DNA of 64,000 bases from Alistipes senegalensis JC50. GTDB lineage: Bacteria > Bacteroidota > Bacteroidia > Bacteroidales > Rikenellaceae. The translations under genes were made by a program, and so were the position numbers. The notes beneath the pieces were generated by a model. That model did not search any database. It was not told the origin of the DNA and saw only the letters and a program-made list of their open reading frames with translations. Location: contig NZ_CP102252.1 of assembly GCF_025145645.1 (NCBI RefSeq), positions 3,472,001-3,536,000 on the forward strand, given 5' to 3'. Of the stretch, positions 27,414-36,510 are shown piece after piece (position 1 is the first letter of the stretch; the number at the start of each line of letters is the position of its first letter).

Positions 27414-29081
27414 ATGAAGTCATTTGGCATATATCTCGCCGCACTGTTCGCAGGTGCGGCCCTGGCAACCGGTTGCTACGAGGACAAGGGAAATTACGAT
27501 TACACCACGACCGGCGACGACATAGTCGTCTACCGTCTGGATACGATGAAGTCGGTCCGCCTGAGCTGGAGCTACGACGAGGAGATCGTCATCGAGCCCG
27601 GTTACAGGATCGTTCACGACCGGGTGTCGGAAGGCAGCCTGCGTTACGAATGGAACATCGACGGGGAGACGGTCTCCACGGATCGCATCCTGTCGATCGA
27701 CCCGCTGTCGGTCGGACGGCATTCGGGCAGCTTTACGGTCCTCGATGCCGACCGTCAGATCCGTTACAGTACGATTTTCACCCTGACGGTCACCTCCTCG
27801 TTCGCCGAGGGGTGGTTCATTCTCTCCGACGACGGCGGCAAATCGCTGCTGAGCTACGTCAATCTCGTCGATGCCTCGACGCCGGGCGAACTGGTCCGCG
27901 ACGTTTACGGCGAGGTGAACGAAGGGGAGCTCGGTTCGGACCCGCGGAAGGTCCGGCTGGTGGCTTACGACGGCCTGAACGTCGCCTATGAATGGGAGGT
28001 CCTGCAAGGCAGCGGAAGCGTCAGCCTCGATCAGGCCACGCTGACCAAGACGATCGACATCGACACCGAATTCGTCGGCGGACAGGCTCCCGAAGGCTTC
28101 GTTCCGGTCGATGGATTCCAGCGGGACGGAGGTTCGATCGTCCTGTCGGAGGACGGCAAGGTCTACCAGCGCGATTTCAGTTTCTACAACGATTATCCGG
28201 TCGCCCATTCGGGCAAATACGGCACGACGCCCGTCTATTTCGACGGCGGCATGGAGATCGCGTTGATGAACGGTTTCGACCACTTCACCAACAAGTCCTA
28301 CGGCCATATTCCCTATGCGCTGCTCTACGACCGGCTGAACAACCGCCTGCTGAGCGTCTACGGTTTCAATGTCCGGGGAAACACCTCCAGCAAGTTCGGC
28401 GTGTTCCGCGCGTTGAAAGTGCCCGACGCAGCGTCCGTGAAGCCCGGGGATACCGATCCGGAGTCGGGACTCGTGTTCCCCGATGTCGCCGACCTGGGGG
28501 ACTATACGGTTCAGGCCATGGGAGCCCGCGTCACCTATGCTACGGTCGGCGTTGCCACCACCTCGACCAATTACCTGCTGCTTCGTTCGAAAACGGACGG
28601 TAAATATTACCTGCTGTCGTTCGATTACAAGATGAACAGCGAATCGTCGGTTAGCTTTGTGCTGAATAGTTTCCGGGCTTTCCCCGAAACACAGGGCTTC
28701 GGACCCGAAAGTCTGTTCGAGGTATTGATCGGCGGCAGCGAGTACATCTTCTATACGGCAGGGTCGAACAATGAGACGCTTTACGCATACGATATTCTGA
28801 GCGGGGCCTCGGCTCCGGTCTATACGGCTTCGTCGCAGATCACGGCCCTGCGTCCGGGGGTGGTGTCGGTTCCGTCGTCGTTCGCGGCCTATGCCAAGAC
28901 GAATTACTTGGACCGCATGCTTCTCGGCACGACATCGGGAACGCTGGCGCTGCTCGACATCTCGGAGGCGAAGATCGCGGAGGGCGCCGCTCCCGAACTC
29001 GCTTCGTTCTCCGGGCTGGGCAAAGTCGTGGATATGGATTTCTATGTGGCGAAAAATCCCTATTGCTACTTCGGGTTCTGA
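27414..29081 (+). CDS. PKD-like-family surface lipoprotein
   Basis: 555 residues. Lipoprotein signal with lipobox ALATGC, mature start YEDKGNYDY, typical of the PKD-like family that accompanies DUF4843 proteins. An N-terminal Ig/PKD-like region (about 25-125, YEWNIDGETVSTDRIL, FTVLDADRQIRYSTIFTLTV) is followed by a larger beta-rich part with GWFILSDDGGKSLLSYVNL, suggestive of a propeller. It is probably a surface-exposed accessory binding protein of the preceding SusCD complex. Confidence 0.83.
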   Translation: MKSFGIYLAALFAGAALATGCYEDKGNYDYTTTGDDIVVYRLDTMKSVRLSWSYDEEIVIEPGYRIVHDRVSEGSLRYEWNIDGETVSTDRILSIDPLSVGRHSGSFTVLDADRQIRYSTIFTLTVTSSFAEGWFILSDDGGKSLLSYVNLVDASTPGELVRDVYGEVNEGELGSDPRKVRLVAYDGLNVAYEWEVLQGSGSVSLDQATLTKTIDIDTEFVGGQAPEGFVPVDGFQRDGGSIVLSEDGKVYQRDFSFYNDYPVAHSGKYGTTPVYFDGGMEIALMNGFDHFTNKSYGHIPYALLYDRLNNRLLSVYGFNVRGNTSSKFGVFRALKVPDAASVKPGDTDPESGLVFPDVADLGDYTVQAMGARVTYATVGVATTSTNYLLLRSKTDGKYYLLSFDYKMNSESSVSFVLNSFRAFPETQGFGPESLFEVLIGGSEYIFYTAGSNNETLYAYDILSGASAPVYTASSQITALRPGVVSVPSSFAAYAKTNYLDRMLLGTTSGTLALLDISEAKIAEGAAPELASFSGLGKVVDMDFYVAKNPYCYFGF

Positions 29082-29099
29082 TTTTTGAACTATTAATTT

Positions 29100-31751
29100 A
29101 TGTTGAAGAAAACCGTTTTATCATTGTTTTGCTGCGGTCTGCTGGCCGGGACGCTCGGTGCGTTCCCGGCGGCGGCCGCTTCGAAGAAAAAGAAAAAGGC
29201 GAAATCCGAACAACCGGCTCCCGCGCCGAAAAAGACGAGCGAATACGAGAAGCTCTTCAAGGAGAAGCACGAGACGGCCGACGGCATGATCCGCCTGCAC
29301 AAGGTCAAGGGTAAACTCTATTTCGAGTTCCCGGTGGCACTGCTCGGGCGCGACATGCTGCTCGGATCGACCGTCAGCGAGATTTCGGACAACGGCGACG
29401 CCGTCATCGGTTCCAAACCGACCGATCCGCTGTGGATACAGTTCACCCGCACGGGCGACAAGGTGCAGGTCCGCAAGCTGGTCCGCGACAACGTGACCGA
29501 TGCGGCGAGCCCCAATATCGCCCGGTCGCTGGCGAACAACAACATCGGCGCGATCATCAAGTCGTACGACATTGCGGCGTGGAGTCCCGACAGTTGCGCG
29601 GTCGTTTTCAATGCGACGGACCTCTTCCTGAGCGACAACAAGGCTCTGACGCCGTTCGACCCCTACGGAGAGAACCTCTACTACGGGAGGGTGACCCGCT
29701 CGGCGAGCTACCAGTCCGACAAGTCGTTCCTCGGGGAGATCCGCGCCTTCGAGGACAACGTCGTGATCCGCAGCCACCTGAGCTACACCTACACGCTCAA
29801 AGCCGGAAGCAAGGAGATCGCCTCCGACGTGCCTTTCACGGCCGTCATGACGCGTTCGCTCGTGCTGCTGCCCGAAACGCCTTACGAGCCGCGCTTCGTC
29901 GATAGCCGCATGTCGGTTTTCCCCACCGGGAAGATTCTTTTCAGCGAGCGGGAGCAGCAGGCCAAGCTGCTCTGCTACGCCAACCGCTGGCGCGTCGAGC
30001 CGTCGGACGAGGCGGCCTACCGCCGCGGGGAGCTCGTCCGGCCCAAGAAACCGATCGTCTTCTACATCGACCCCGATTTCCCCGAGAGCTGGCGCAAGCC
30101 CATTTTCGAAGCCGTCGAGCAGTGGAACGAGCCGTTCGAACGCATCGGATTCAAACAGGCCGTCGAGGCCCGCGAGTTTCCGAAGGACGACCCGGAGTTC
30201 GACCCCGACAACATCAAATATTCGTGCATCCGCTATGCGCCCATCGGCATCTCCAACGCTATGGGGCCCTCGTGGGTCGATCCGCGCAGCGGCGAGATCG
30301 TCAACGCCTCGGTCTACGTGTTCCACGACATCGTCAAGCTGGTGAACAACTGGCGCTTCATCCAGACGGCCCAGGCCGACAAGTCGGTGCGCAGCGTGAA
30401 ACTGCCCCGCGAGGTGATGGACGACGCCCTGCGCTACGTGGTGACCCACGAGGTCGGGCATTGCCTGGGATTCATGCACAACATGAGCGCTTCGGCCGTC
30501 ATTCCGGTCGATTCGCTGCGCTCGCCGTCGTTTACGCAGAAATACGGTACGACCACCTCGATCATGGACTATGCGCGCTTCAACTACGTGGCCCAGCCGG
30601 GCGACATGGAGCGGGGCGTGCGGATGACGCCTCCCCGTTTCGGCGTCTACGACTACTACGCTGTCAAATGGCTCTATACGCCGGTCTTCGACGCCGCATC
30701 GCCCGAGGAGGTCTACAAGATCACGTCGCGGTGGATCACCGAGGCCGCCGCCGATCCCGTGCTCCGCTACGGCAAGCAGCAGGGCGCCGTGCTCGATCCC
30801 CGCTCGCAGACCGAGGACCTCGGCGACGACGCCGTGAAGGCGTCGGAGTACGGCATCCGTAACCTGCGCTACATCCTCGCCAATCTGAACGACTGGGTGA
30901 AGGACGAGGACCGCGACTACTCCTACCGGACCGACATTTACAAGGGCATCGTCAGCCAGTATATCCGTTACATCGGCCACGTGTTCGCCAACGTGGGCGG
31001 CATTTATCTCAACGAGAAGCACGTGGGCGATCCGGTCGATGCCTACAAGAGCGTTCCCAAGGAGCGCCAGCGCGCCGCCGTGCTGTTCCTGCTCGGCCAG
31101 CTGGCCGACCTGGACTGGATGGATGACGAGGGCCTGATGCGCAACATTCAGTTCATGGGTTCCCCCAAGGCTTACATGCAGATCGCCATCATCCGCGCCG
31201 TGGTCATGAGCGCCGTGAAGGTCGAGAACTCCGCGCAGCTCTCCGACGATCCCTACACCGTCGAGGCTTGCATGAAGGACATCTACGATTTCGTCTGGAA
31301 ACCCACCGTGCAGGGCAAGAACCCCACCGAGGAGCAGATGATGATCCAGCGCGAATACCTGCTGACCATCTGCAAGGCCGCCGGGCTGAAATACGCCGGT
31401 ACGGGCGCCGTGCCGAAAGCCTTCGCCGGCGGGCTGGACGAGGAGATCGGGTTCGATCCCTACGCCATCGCCGTTCCGGAGTGCCTGCGGGGGTATCAGT
31501 CCATGACCGACAACCTCTGCTATTGCGGTTCGGAGCACGTGCATTCGCACGCCGGGGCTGATCCGGGGCCGGTTTCGGGCTACAATCCGCCGCGCATCCT
31601 CTACGTCGTCAAGCAGTCGCTCGAAGCCGAGAACTACGCCAACCTGCTGCGCGTGCAACGGCTGCTCAAAAGCCGCGTGAACAGCGGTTCGCAGAAGACG
31701 CGGATGCACTATGCGCTGATGCTGCACAATATCGAGAAAACCCTGAAATAA
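29100..31751 (+). CDS. Zinc-dependent metalloprotease (DUF5117/DUF5118/DUF4953-type, gluzincin/metzincin-like)
   Basis: 883 residues. Signal peptide (about 1-26, ...FPAAAA), a Lys-rich stretch (SKKKKKAKS), then DUF5118- and DUF5117-like N-terminal domains (EYEKLFKEKHETADGMIRLH, DPLWIQF). The catalytic site is HEVGHCLGFMH: His450, Glu451, His454, Gly457 and His460, matching HExxHxxGxxH. The downstream Met-turn segment is TSIMDYARFNYVAQPGD. Late Cys and His residues (NLCYCGSEHVHSHAG) may bind metal. It should degrade protein or peptide at the envelope, feeding the SusCD-type importer encoded just upstream. It is the intact member of a tandem pair. Confidence 0.93.
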   Translation: MLKKTVLSLFCCGLLAGTLGAFPAAAASKKKKKAKSEQPAPAPKKTSEYEKLFKEKHETADGMIRLHKVKGKLYFEFPVALLGRDMLLGSTVSEISDNGDAVIGSKPTDPLWIQFTRTGDKVQVRKLVRDNVTDAASPNIARSLANNNIGAIIKSYDIAAWSPDSCAVVFNATDLFLSDNKALTPFDPYGENLYYGRVTRSASYQSDKSFLGEIRAFEDNVVIRSHLSYTYTLKAGSKEIASDVPFTAVMTRSLVLLPETPYEPRFVDSRMSVFPTGKILFSEREQQAKLLCYANRWRVEPSDEAAYRRGELVRPKKPIVFYIDPDFPESWRKPIFEAVEQWNEPFERIGFKQAVEAREFPKDDPEFDPDNIKYSCIRYAPIGISNAMGPSWVDPRSGEIVNASVYVFHDIVKLVNNWRFIQTAQADKSVRSVKLPREVMDDALRYVVTHEVGHCLGFMHNMSASAVIPVDSLRSPSFTQKYGTTTSIMDYARFNYVAQPGDMERGVRMTPPRFGVYDYYAVKWLYTPVFDAASPEEVYKITSRWITEAAADPVLRYGKQQGAVLDPRSQTEDLGDDAVKASEYGIRNLRYILANLNDWVKDEDRDYSYRTDIYKGIVSQYIRYIGHVFANVGGIYLNEKHVGDPVDAYKSVPKERQRAAVLFLLGQLADLDWMDDEGLMRNIQFMGSPKAYMQIAIIRAVVMSAVKVENSAQLSDDPYTVEACMKDIYDFVWKPTVQGKNPTEEQMMIQREYLLTICKAAGLKYAGTGAVPKAFAGGLDEEIGFDPYAIAVPECLRGYQSMTDNLCYCGSEHVHSHAGADPGPVSGYNPPRILYVVKQSLEAENYANLLRVQRLLKSRVNSGSQKTRMHYALMLHNIEKTLK

Positions 31752-31762
31752 GCGAGACGGCG

Positions 31763-34378
31763 ATGAGAAGATTTTTACCGACAGTCCTGCTGACCCTTCT
31801 TTCCGTGCTGCTGGCCGGGGGCCTGACGCTGCTTCCCGGAACTGCTTCGGCGGCCCGCGGCAAAAAGAAGTCCGCGTCCGGGACGACGGAGGCGCCCAAA
31901 CCGCTCTCCGCCTATGAAAAGCTCTTCAAGGACAAGCGTGTGACCACGGTCCGGGGTTTCATGACCCTCCACATGTTCGAGGGCAACAAACTCTACGTCG
32001 AACTGCCCGATTCGCTGCTGGGGCGCGAGATGCTGCTCGGCACGACCATCGAGGAGAGCTCCGACCCCGGCGAGGGCTTCGCCGGACAGCAGCCCCGCGA
32101 TCCGCTCCACGTGGTCTTCACCCGCAGCGATTCGCTCATCTGCCTGCGGCGCGTGCATTCCGACGTGCTGGTCGAGGGCGACAGCCTGATGGCGCGGGCC
32201 GTGCGGCGCAGCAACATCGACCCGGTGATCGCCTCGTTCCCCGTGAAATGCAAGGCGCCCGACGGTTCGTCGGTTTTCGAGGCCACGTCGTTCTTCGTGA
32301 ACGGCGCTCCGGCGATGCGGCCGCACGATCCCTACGGCATCAACAGTTTCGGCGGATTCCTCTCCACGACGGTCAACTACGTGGCGGGATGTTCGCTGCT
32401 GAGCGGCGTGGAGGCTTTCGCCGACAACGTGTCGGTGCTCAGCTCGCTTTCGTTCACGCTGACGACCCGTTTCGGCGGTTACCTCATCAACAAGGACACG
32501 CCTTACACGGCCCTTGCGCGCCGTTCGCTGATGTTGCTGCCGCGCGAAGTGATGATGCCGCGGCTGTGCGACTCCCGCATCGGCACGGTTCCCGTGGCCT
32601 TCGTGAAGTTCAGCGACCGGGAGCAGGAGGCCAAGGCGGTCTACTATGCCTGCCGCTGGAACCTCAAACCCTCCGATCCCGCGGCGTTCGCGGCCGGGAA
32701 GCTCACGACGCCCGAACGTCCGATCGTGTTCTACGTCGATGACACGTTCCCGGCAGGGTGGTATGATGCGATCCGGCGGGGCCTGCTCAGCTGGAACGCG
32801 GCTTTCGAGAAGATCGGCTACCGCGATGCGGTGCAGGTGCGGCCCTATCCGCGCGACGATGCGTCGTTCGATCCCAACGACATCAAGTTCTCGTGCGTCA
32901 AGTACGCCAACACGATGGGGGAGAGCCTTTCGAGTTCCGCGCGCATAGATCCCCGCAGCGGCGAGATTCTCAGCGCGACGATCTGCATCCCGCACAACGT
33001 GACCTCGCGGATACGCACCGACCTCTTCGTGCAGCTGGGCGCCGCCGATCCCGACGCGCGCCGGGTGAAGATGTCCCCGGAGCTGTTCGGAAAGGCGCTG
33101 GCGGCCGACGTGGCGCGCCATACCGGAGCCTGTCTGGGCCTTGCGGTCAACTATGCCGGTTCGTATTGCGTGCCGGTGGATTCGCTGCGTTCGCCCTCCT
33201 TCACGCAGCGCTACGGGATTTCGGCTTCGATCATGGACGAGCTGCCCTACAATCTGGTCGCACAGCCGGGCGACAAGGAGCGCGGCGTGGCCCTGATGCA
33301 GCAGGGGCCGGGCGTCTACGACGAGTATGTCGTCGATTGGCTCTACCGGCCCGTTCCGGGTGCCGCGACGCCCGAGGACGAGGTGGCGGAACTCGACCGC
33401 CGCATCGCCGCGCGCCGCAGCGATCCGATGTGCCTCTATACGCCTCCTCCCGTGGCCGTGGCGCTCGATCCCCGGTCGATGCCCTACAACCTGGGCGACG
33501 ATCCGGTCCGGGCCGCAGCCTACGAGTTCGCCAATTACGCCTATGTGATGAAGCATGCCGACGAGTGGATCGGGGAGGAGGATGCCGACTATACGTTCCG
33601 GTCGCTCGTGCAGGCCAGCGTGATGAATCAGCTCTATTATGCGTTCGTCAGCGTTTCGGCCAACCTCGGGGGTGTCTATCTGAACGAAAAGTACGAGGGC
33701 GACGCGCTGCCGACCTATCTCTCCGTTCCCCGCGACCTGCAACGCCGGGCGCTGCGATTCATGCTCGAACGGCTCGAAGACATGTCGTGGCTCGACAACG
33801 AGCGGCTCAACAAGGATGTGGTCGAGGTGGTGTCGCTGGGCGAATATTGCCGCGACATGCTCAGCGACGTGATCTTCAAGAGCCTTTCGACGCTCGACCT
33901 GAGCGCCTCCAAATCGGACGACCCCTATACGCAGGACGATGCGATGGACGATCTCTACCGCTATATCCTGCGGGATGTCGCCGTGGGACGGGAGTCCACC
34001 GAGGCCAATATCGCCATGCAGCACCTGCTGCTGATCAACGTCATCCGCAATGCAGGCGTGGTGACGCAGACCCGCAGGTCCGCCGCATCGGCTTCCGCGT
34101 TCGCCGGAGAGACGCTGCCCGATGCCGCGGCGCTCTCCCGCCTGGCGAAGATGGCCCGGGTGTTTCCGGAGATGACTTCGGACCCGGTGTCGGGCGTGCT
34201 GCCGATGCGGAGCGTCGCTTTCCTGGTCCGTCCGGCGGTGGATTACAAGCGTTACGGGATGTTGCTCGACATGAAGAAGCTCTACCGGAACGCCCTCGGC
34301 ACCTCTGCGTCGGAGCGCATGAAGAACCACTATCGCTACATGCTTCTGGCGATCGACCGGGCGCTCAAAGTGGACTGA
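31763..34378 (+). CDS. Catalytically degenerate paralogue of the adjacent zinc metalloprotease
   Basis: 871 residues, same architecture and length as the preceding protein, with signal peptide (about 1-30), Lys-rich start and shared blocks such as YEKLFKDKR, DPRSGEIL, VPVDSLRSPSFTQRYG and NLVAQPGDKERGV. Where the intact enzyme has HEVGHCLGFMH, this one reads HTGACLGLAV from His453. The catalytic Glu is replaced, two of three zinc His are gone and one residue is deleted. The frame is otherwise open over 2.6 kb, so it looks like a maintained pseudoenzyme, possibly a binding or regulatory partner. Last gene of the operon; a strong terminator follows. Confidence 0.92.
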   Translation: MRRFLPTVLLTLLSVLLAGGLTLLPGTASAARGKKKSASGTTEAPKPLSAYEKLFKDKRVTTVRGFMTLHMFEGNKLYVELPDSLLGREMLLGTTIEESSDPGEGFAGQQPRDPLHVVFTRSDSLICLRRVHSDVLVEGDSLMARAVRRSNIDPVIASFPVKCKAPDGSSVFEATSFFVNGAPAMRPHDPYGINSFGGFLSTTVNYVAGCSLLSGVEAFADNVSVLSSLSFTLTTRFGGYLINKDTPYTALARRSLMLLPREVMMPRLCDSRIGTVPVAFVKFSDREQEAKAVYYACRWNLKPSDPAAFAAGKLTTPERPIVFYVDDTFPAGWYDAIRRGLLSWNAAFEKIGYRDAVQVRPYPRDDASFDPNDIKFSCVKYANTMGESLSSSARIDPRSGEILSATICIPHNVTSRIRTDLFVQLGAADPDARRVKMSPELFGKALAADVARHTGACLGLAVNYAGSYCVPVDSLRSPSFTQRYGISASIMDELPYNLVAQPGDKERGVALMQQGPGVYDEYVVDWLYRPVPGAATPEDEVAELDRRIAARRSDPMCLYTPPPVAVALDPRSMPYNLGDDPVRAAAYEFANYAYVMKHADEWIGEEDADYTFRSLVQASVMNQLYYAFVSVSANLGGVYLNEKYEGDALPTYLSVPRDLQRRALRFMLERLEDMSWLDNERLNKDVVEVVSLGEYCRDMLSDVIFKSLSTLDLSASKSDDPYTQDDAMDDLYRYILRDVAVGRESTEANIAMQHLLLINVIRNAGVVTQTRRSAASASAFAGETLPDAAALSRLAKMARVFPEMTSDPVSGVLPMRSVAFLVRPAVDYKRYGMLLDMKKLYRNALGTSASERMKNHYRYMLLAIDRALKVD

Positions 34379-34394
34379 CGCACGGAGTAATCGT

Positions 34395-34430
34395 AAAAAA
34401 CAATGCGGCTTTTCGGCCGCATTGTTTTTT
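34395..34430. terminator. Bidirectional intrinsic terminator
   Basis: AAAAAACAATGCGGC (34395-34409) pairs perfectly with GCCGCATTGTTTTTT (34416-34430) around a six-base loop. T-runs follow on both strands. It separates the metalloprotease operon from the convergent SDR gene. Confidence 0.93.
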
Positions 34431-34439
34431 TGCGTATGG

Positions 34440-35252
34440 CTACGCCTGGAATCTCATCGTAAACTTCCGGATCGGCCTCAGCACCCACATCGGCAGCGCT
34501 TTGCAGAGGGGAATCCATGCGCGGTTCCACCAGTCGGGAACGATGCACCGGCGGCCCCGCCACAAGGCCCGCAGTCCGCGCCGTGCGCACGAGTCGGCGG
34601 AGATGAGCACCCCGATGCGTCGGCCGATGCGCTGCCAGCGGGGCGTCAGCCCGTAGAGGTCCGTGGCGACGCCTGCCGGACATACCGCCGTGACGCGGAT
34701 GCCGTGCTCCTGCACCTCTTTCGAGAACGCCACCGAGAACGACCGCAGATAGGCTTTCGACGCGCTGTACAGCGACAGCCCCGGGAAAGGCATCCACAGC
34801 GAGTAGGAGGACATGTTGAGGATATACCCCCGGCAGCCTCTGCGCACCATGTCGGCGGCCGCCAGACGGCACAGCTGGGTGTTCGTGAGGGCGTGCAGGA
34901 GGATGATCCGTTCGATGCGCTCGGGCGGCGTCTGCAAGATGTCGCGGAACGAGAAAATCCCCGCGTTGTTGATGAGTACGTCGATCTCGACCCCTTCGTG
35001 CCGCACGGCCTCCCAAAGCTCCTCGGCGGCCTCCGTGCGGGCCAGGTCGATCTCGACGATGCGCACGTCGCAGCGGTTCGCGGCGGCGCGTATCTCGGCG
35101 GCGGCGGCTTCCAGCGGTTCGCGGCGGTTGCCCGCCAGCACGAGGTCGTAGCCCAGCGCCGCCAGCCGCAGGGCATAGCAGCGGCCGATGCCCGACCCGG
35201 CGCCCGTGACCAGCGCCCGGGCGCTTCCCGGTGTGATTGCTCCGCGTTTCAT
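34440..35252 (-). CDS. Short-chain dehydrogenase/reductase, candidate 3-hydroxysteroid dehydrogenase
   Basis: 270 residues from the ATG at 35252; a longer upstream extension is not supported. It has the classical SDR fold: cofactor motif TGAGSGIG (residues about 16-23), NNAG, catalytic Ser in NMSS and Tyr/Lys in YSASK. A hydrophobic C-terminal part (WIPLCKALPMWVL) resembles HSD17B12-like SDRs. Its ATG overlaps the stop of the upstream flavin reductase by one base (TGATG), so translation is coupled. With a 5-alpha-reductase and an OYE-type reductase in the same operon, a role in oxidising or reducing the steroid 3-position is inferred. Stereochemistry (3-beta versus 3-alpha) cannot be read from the sequence. 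Confidence 0.82.
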   Translation of the reverse strand: MKRGAITPGSARALVTGAGSGIGRCYALRLAALGYDLVLAGNRREPLEAAAAEIRAAANRCDVRIVEIDLARTEAAEELWEAVRHEGVEIDVLINNAGIFSFRDILQTPPERIERIILLHALTNTQLCRLAAADMVRRGCRGYILNMSSYSLWMPFPGLSLYSASKAYLRSFSVAFSKEVQEHGIRVTAVCPAGVATDLYGLTPRWQRIGRRIGVLISADSCARRGLRALWRGRRCIVPDWWNRAWIPLCKALPMWVLRPIRKFTMRFQA

Positions 35253-36466
35253 CAGGGCAGCCGTTTCAGTTCTTCGACGATCTTCCGCGGCAGGTCGGGG
35301 CAATCCTTGCAGCACTTCATGTCCACGGAGTACATCCGCGCGATGCAGTAGTTGCGGTGGTCGCAGGCGCTGCGCGTCGCGGCGTCGCCCGCGCGGAGCT
35401 TGTCAACGAACGACGGGTCGTTCACCAGCGCCCGGGCCATCTGCACCAGCTCGAATCCGGCGTCCAGCGCCCGGTCGATGCCCTCGCGGCTGACGAGTCC
35501 CCCGACGTAGATCAGCGGACCTTTCAGCTCGGCCCGGAACTTCTTGGCGTCCTCCAGAAAGTAGCACTCCTCGAAGGGGAACTGCTTGATCATAAAGGGT
35601 CCGCACCAGCGGATGAAGTAGCGCAGCCACAGCGGCGAGTAGTAGCTCATGGTGTAGATCGGAATCAGCCCCCGCATGACGGCCATCGGGGCCTTCGACA
35701 CGAACCCGCCCGAGAGGACGATGCCGTCCACGCCGAAGGATTCGATTGCCCGTGCGATCTCGATGCTTTCGGGGATTTCGATGCCCCCTTTGAATCCGTC
35801 GTACATGTTGTGTTTCACGGTGATGGCCATGCCGCATGCGCGGGCCGCCTCGACGGCCTCCCCGAGACACATCCGCATGAACCGCATGCGGTTCTCCAGC
35901 GATCCGCCGTACTCGTCGCGGCGGTGGTTGGTGTAGGGCGAGAGGAACTGCGAGATGAGGTATCCGTGCCCGGCGTGCACCTCCACGGAGTCGAATCCCG
36001 CGTCGTGCGCCGTGCGCACCGCCGTGCCGAAATCCCGTGCGACCTGTTCGATCTCGCGTTTTTTCATGCCCCGCACGGGCGTATAGGCATAGAGGTTGAA
36101 TCCCGACGAGGCACCGATGGGCATCTGTCCGGCGGTCGTCCAGTGGGTCATGTTGCCGCAGTGGCCGATCTGGATGGCGGCGGCAGCCCCTTCGCGGTGA
36201 ACGGCGTCGGTGATGTCGCGCAGCCCCGGGACGATCTCGGGGCGCAGCCACAGCTGCTTATTGAACGACAGTCCGCTGCGGCACACCGCGGCATAGGCCA
36301 GCGTGGTCATGCCGATGCCGCCGCGGGCCACGGAGACGTGATAATCTTTGAGTTGCTGCGTGGGACCGAAGTCCTTGCCCATCGACTCGAAAGCCGCCGA
36401 ACGGATCGTGCGGTTGCGCAGCGTGACGGGGCCTAATTTGTAAGGGGTGAAGAGAGAGGAATTCAT
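35252..36466 (-). CDS. NADH:flavin oxidoreductase (Old Yellow Enzyme family), candidate steroid 5-beta-reductase
   Basis: 404 residues forming one FMN-binding TIM barrel. Family motifs: FTPYKLGPVTLRNRTIRSAA, AAAIQIGHCGN, FDSVEVHAGHGYLISQFLSP, TNHRRDEYGGSLENRMRF and the phosphate-binding segment IYVGGLVSREGI. The second FAD/NAD(H) half found in BaiCD or 2,4-dienoyl-CoA reductase is absent. The last 35 residues carry five Cys (CDHRNYC, then KCCKDC), an unusual arrangement that could bind a metal or cluster. Homologues of this family reduce delta4 double bonds of 3-oxo steroids and bile acids (BaiCD, 5BR). It lies between the 5-alpha-reductase and SDR genes. Confidence 0.85.
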   Translation of the reverse strand: MNSSLFTPYKLGPVTLRNRTIRSAAFESMGKDFGPTQQLKDYHVSVARGGIGMTTLAYAAVCRSGLSFNKQLWLRPEIVPGLRDITDAVHREGAAAAIQIGHCGNMTHWTTAGQMPIGASSGFNLYAYTPVRGMKKREIEQVARDFGTAVRTAHDAGFDSVEVHAGHGYLISQFLSPYTNHRRDEYGGSLENRMRFMRMCLGEAVEAARACGMAITVKHNMYDGFKGGIEIPESIEIARAIESFGVDGIVLSGGFVSKAPMAVMRGLIPIYTMSYYSPLWLRYFIRWCGPFMIKQFPFEECYFLEDAKKFRAELKGPLIYVGGLVSREGIDRALDAGFELVQMARALVNDPSFVDKLRAGDAATRSACDHRNYCIARMYSVDMKCCKDCPDLPRKIVEELKRLP

Positions 36467-36510
36467 AATTCACAATTCATAATTCGTAATTGGCGGGCGG
36501 GGCCTTCTAT
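36467..36510 (-). repeat. AATTCATAATTC-type AT-rich spacer within the steroid operon
   Basis: The short spacer and its edge (about 36460-36492) consist of repeated AATTCATAATTC/ACAATTCATAATTCG words. They contrast sharply with the surrounding GC-rich sequence. A related AATTCAAAATTCATAAT string precedes addB at 56069. No gene is present. Confidence 0.6.

Noticed and set aside
29121..31727. 868- and 851-residue frames antisense to the metalloprotease pair
   Set aside because: No recognisable domains. The sense-strand proteins carry signal peptides and a complete HExxHxxGxxH motif in one of them.
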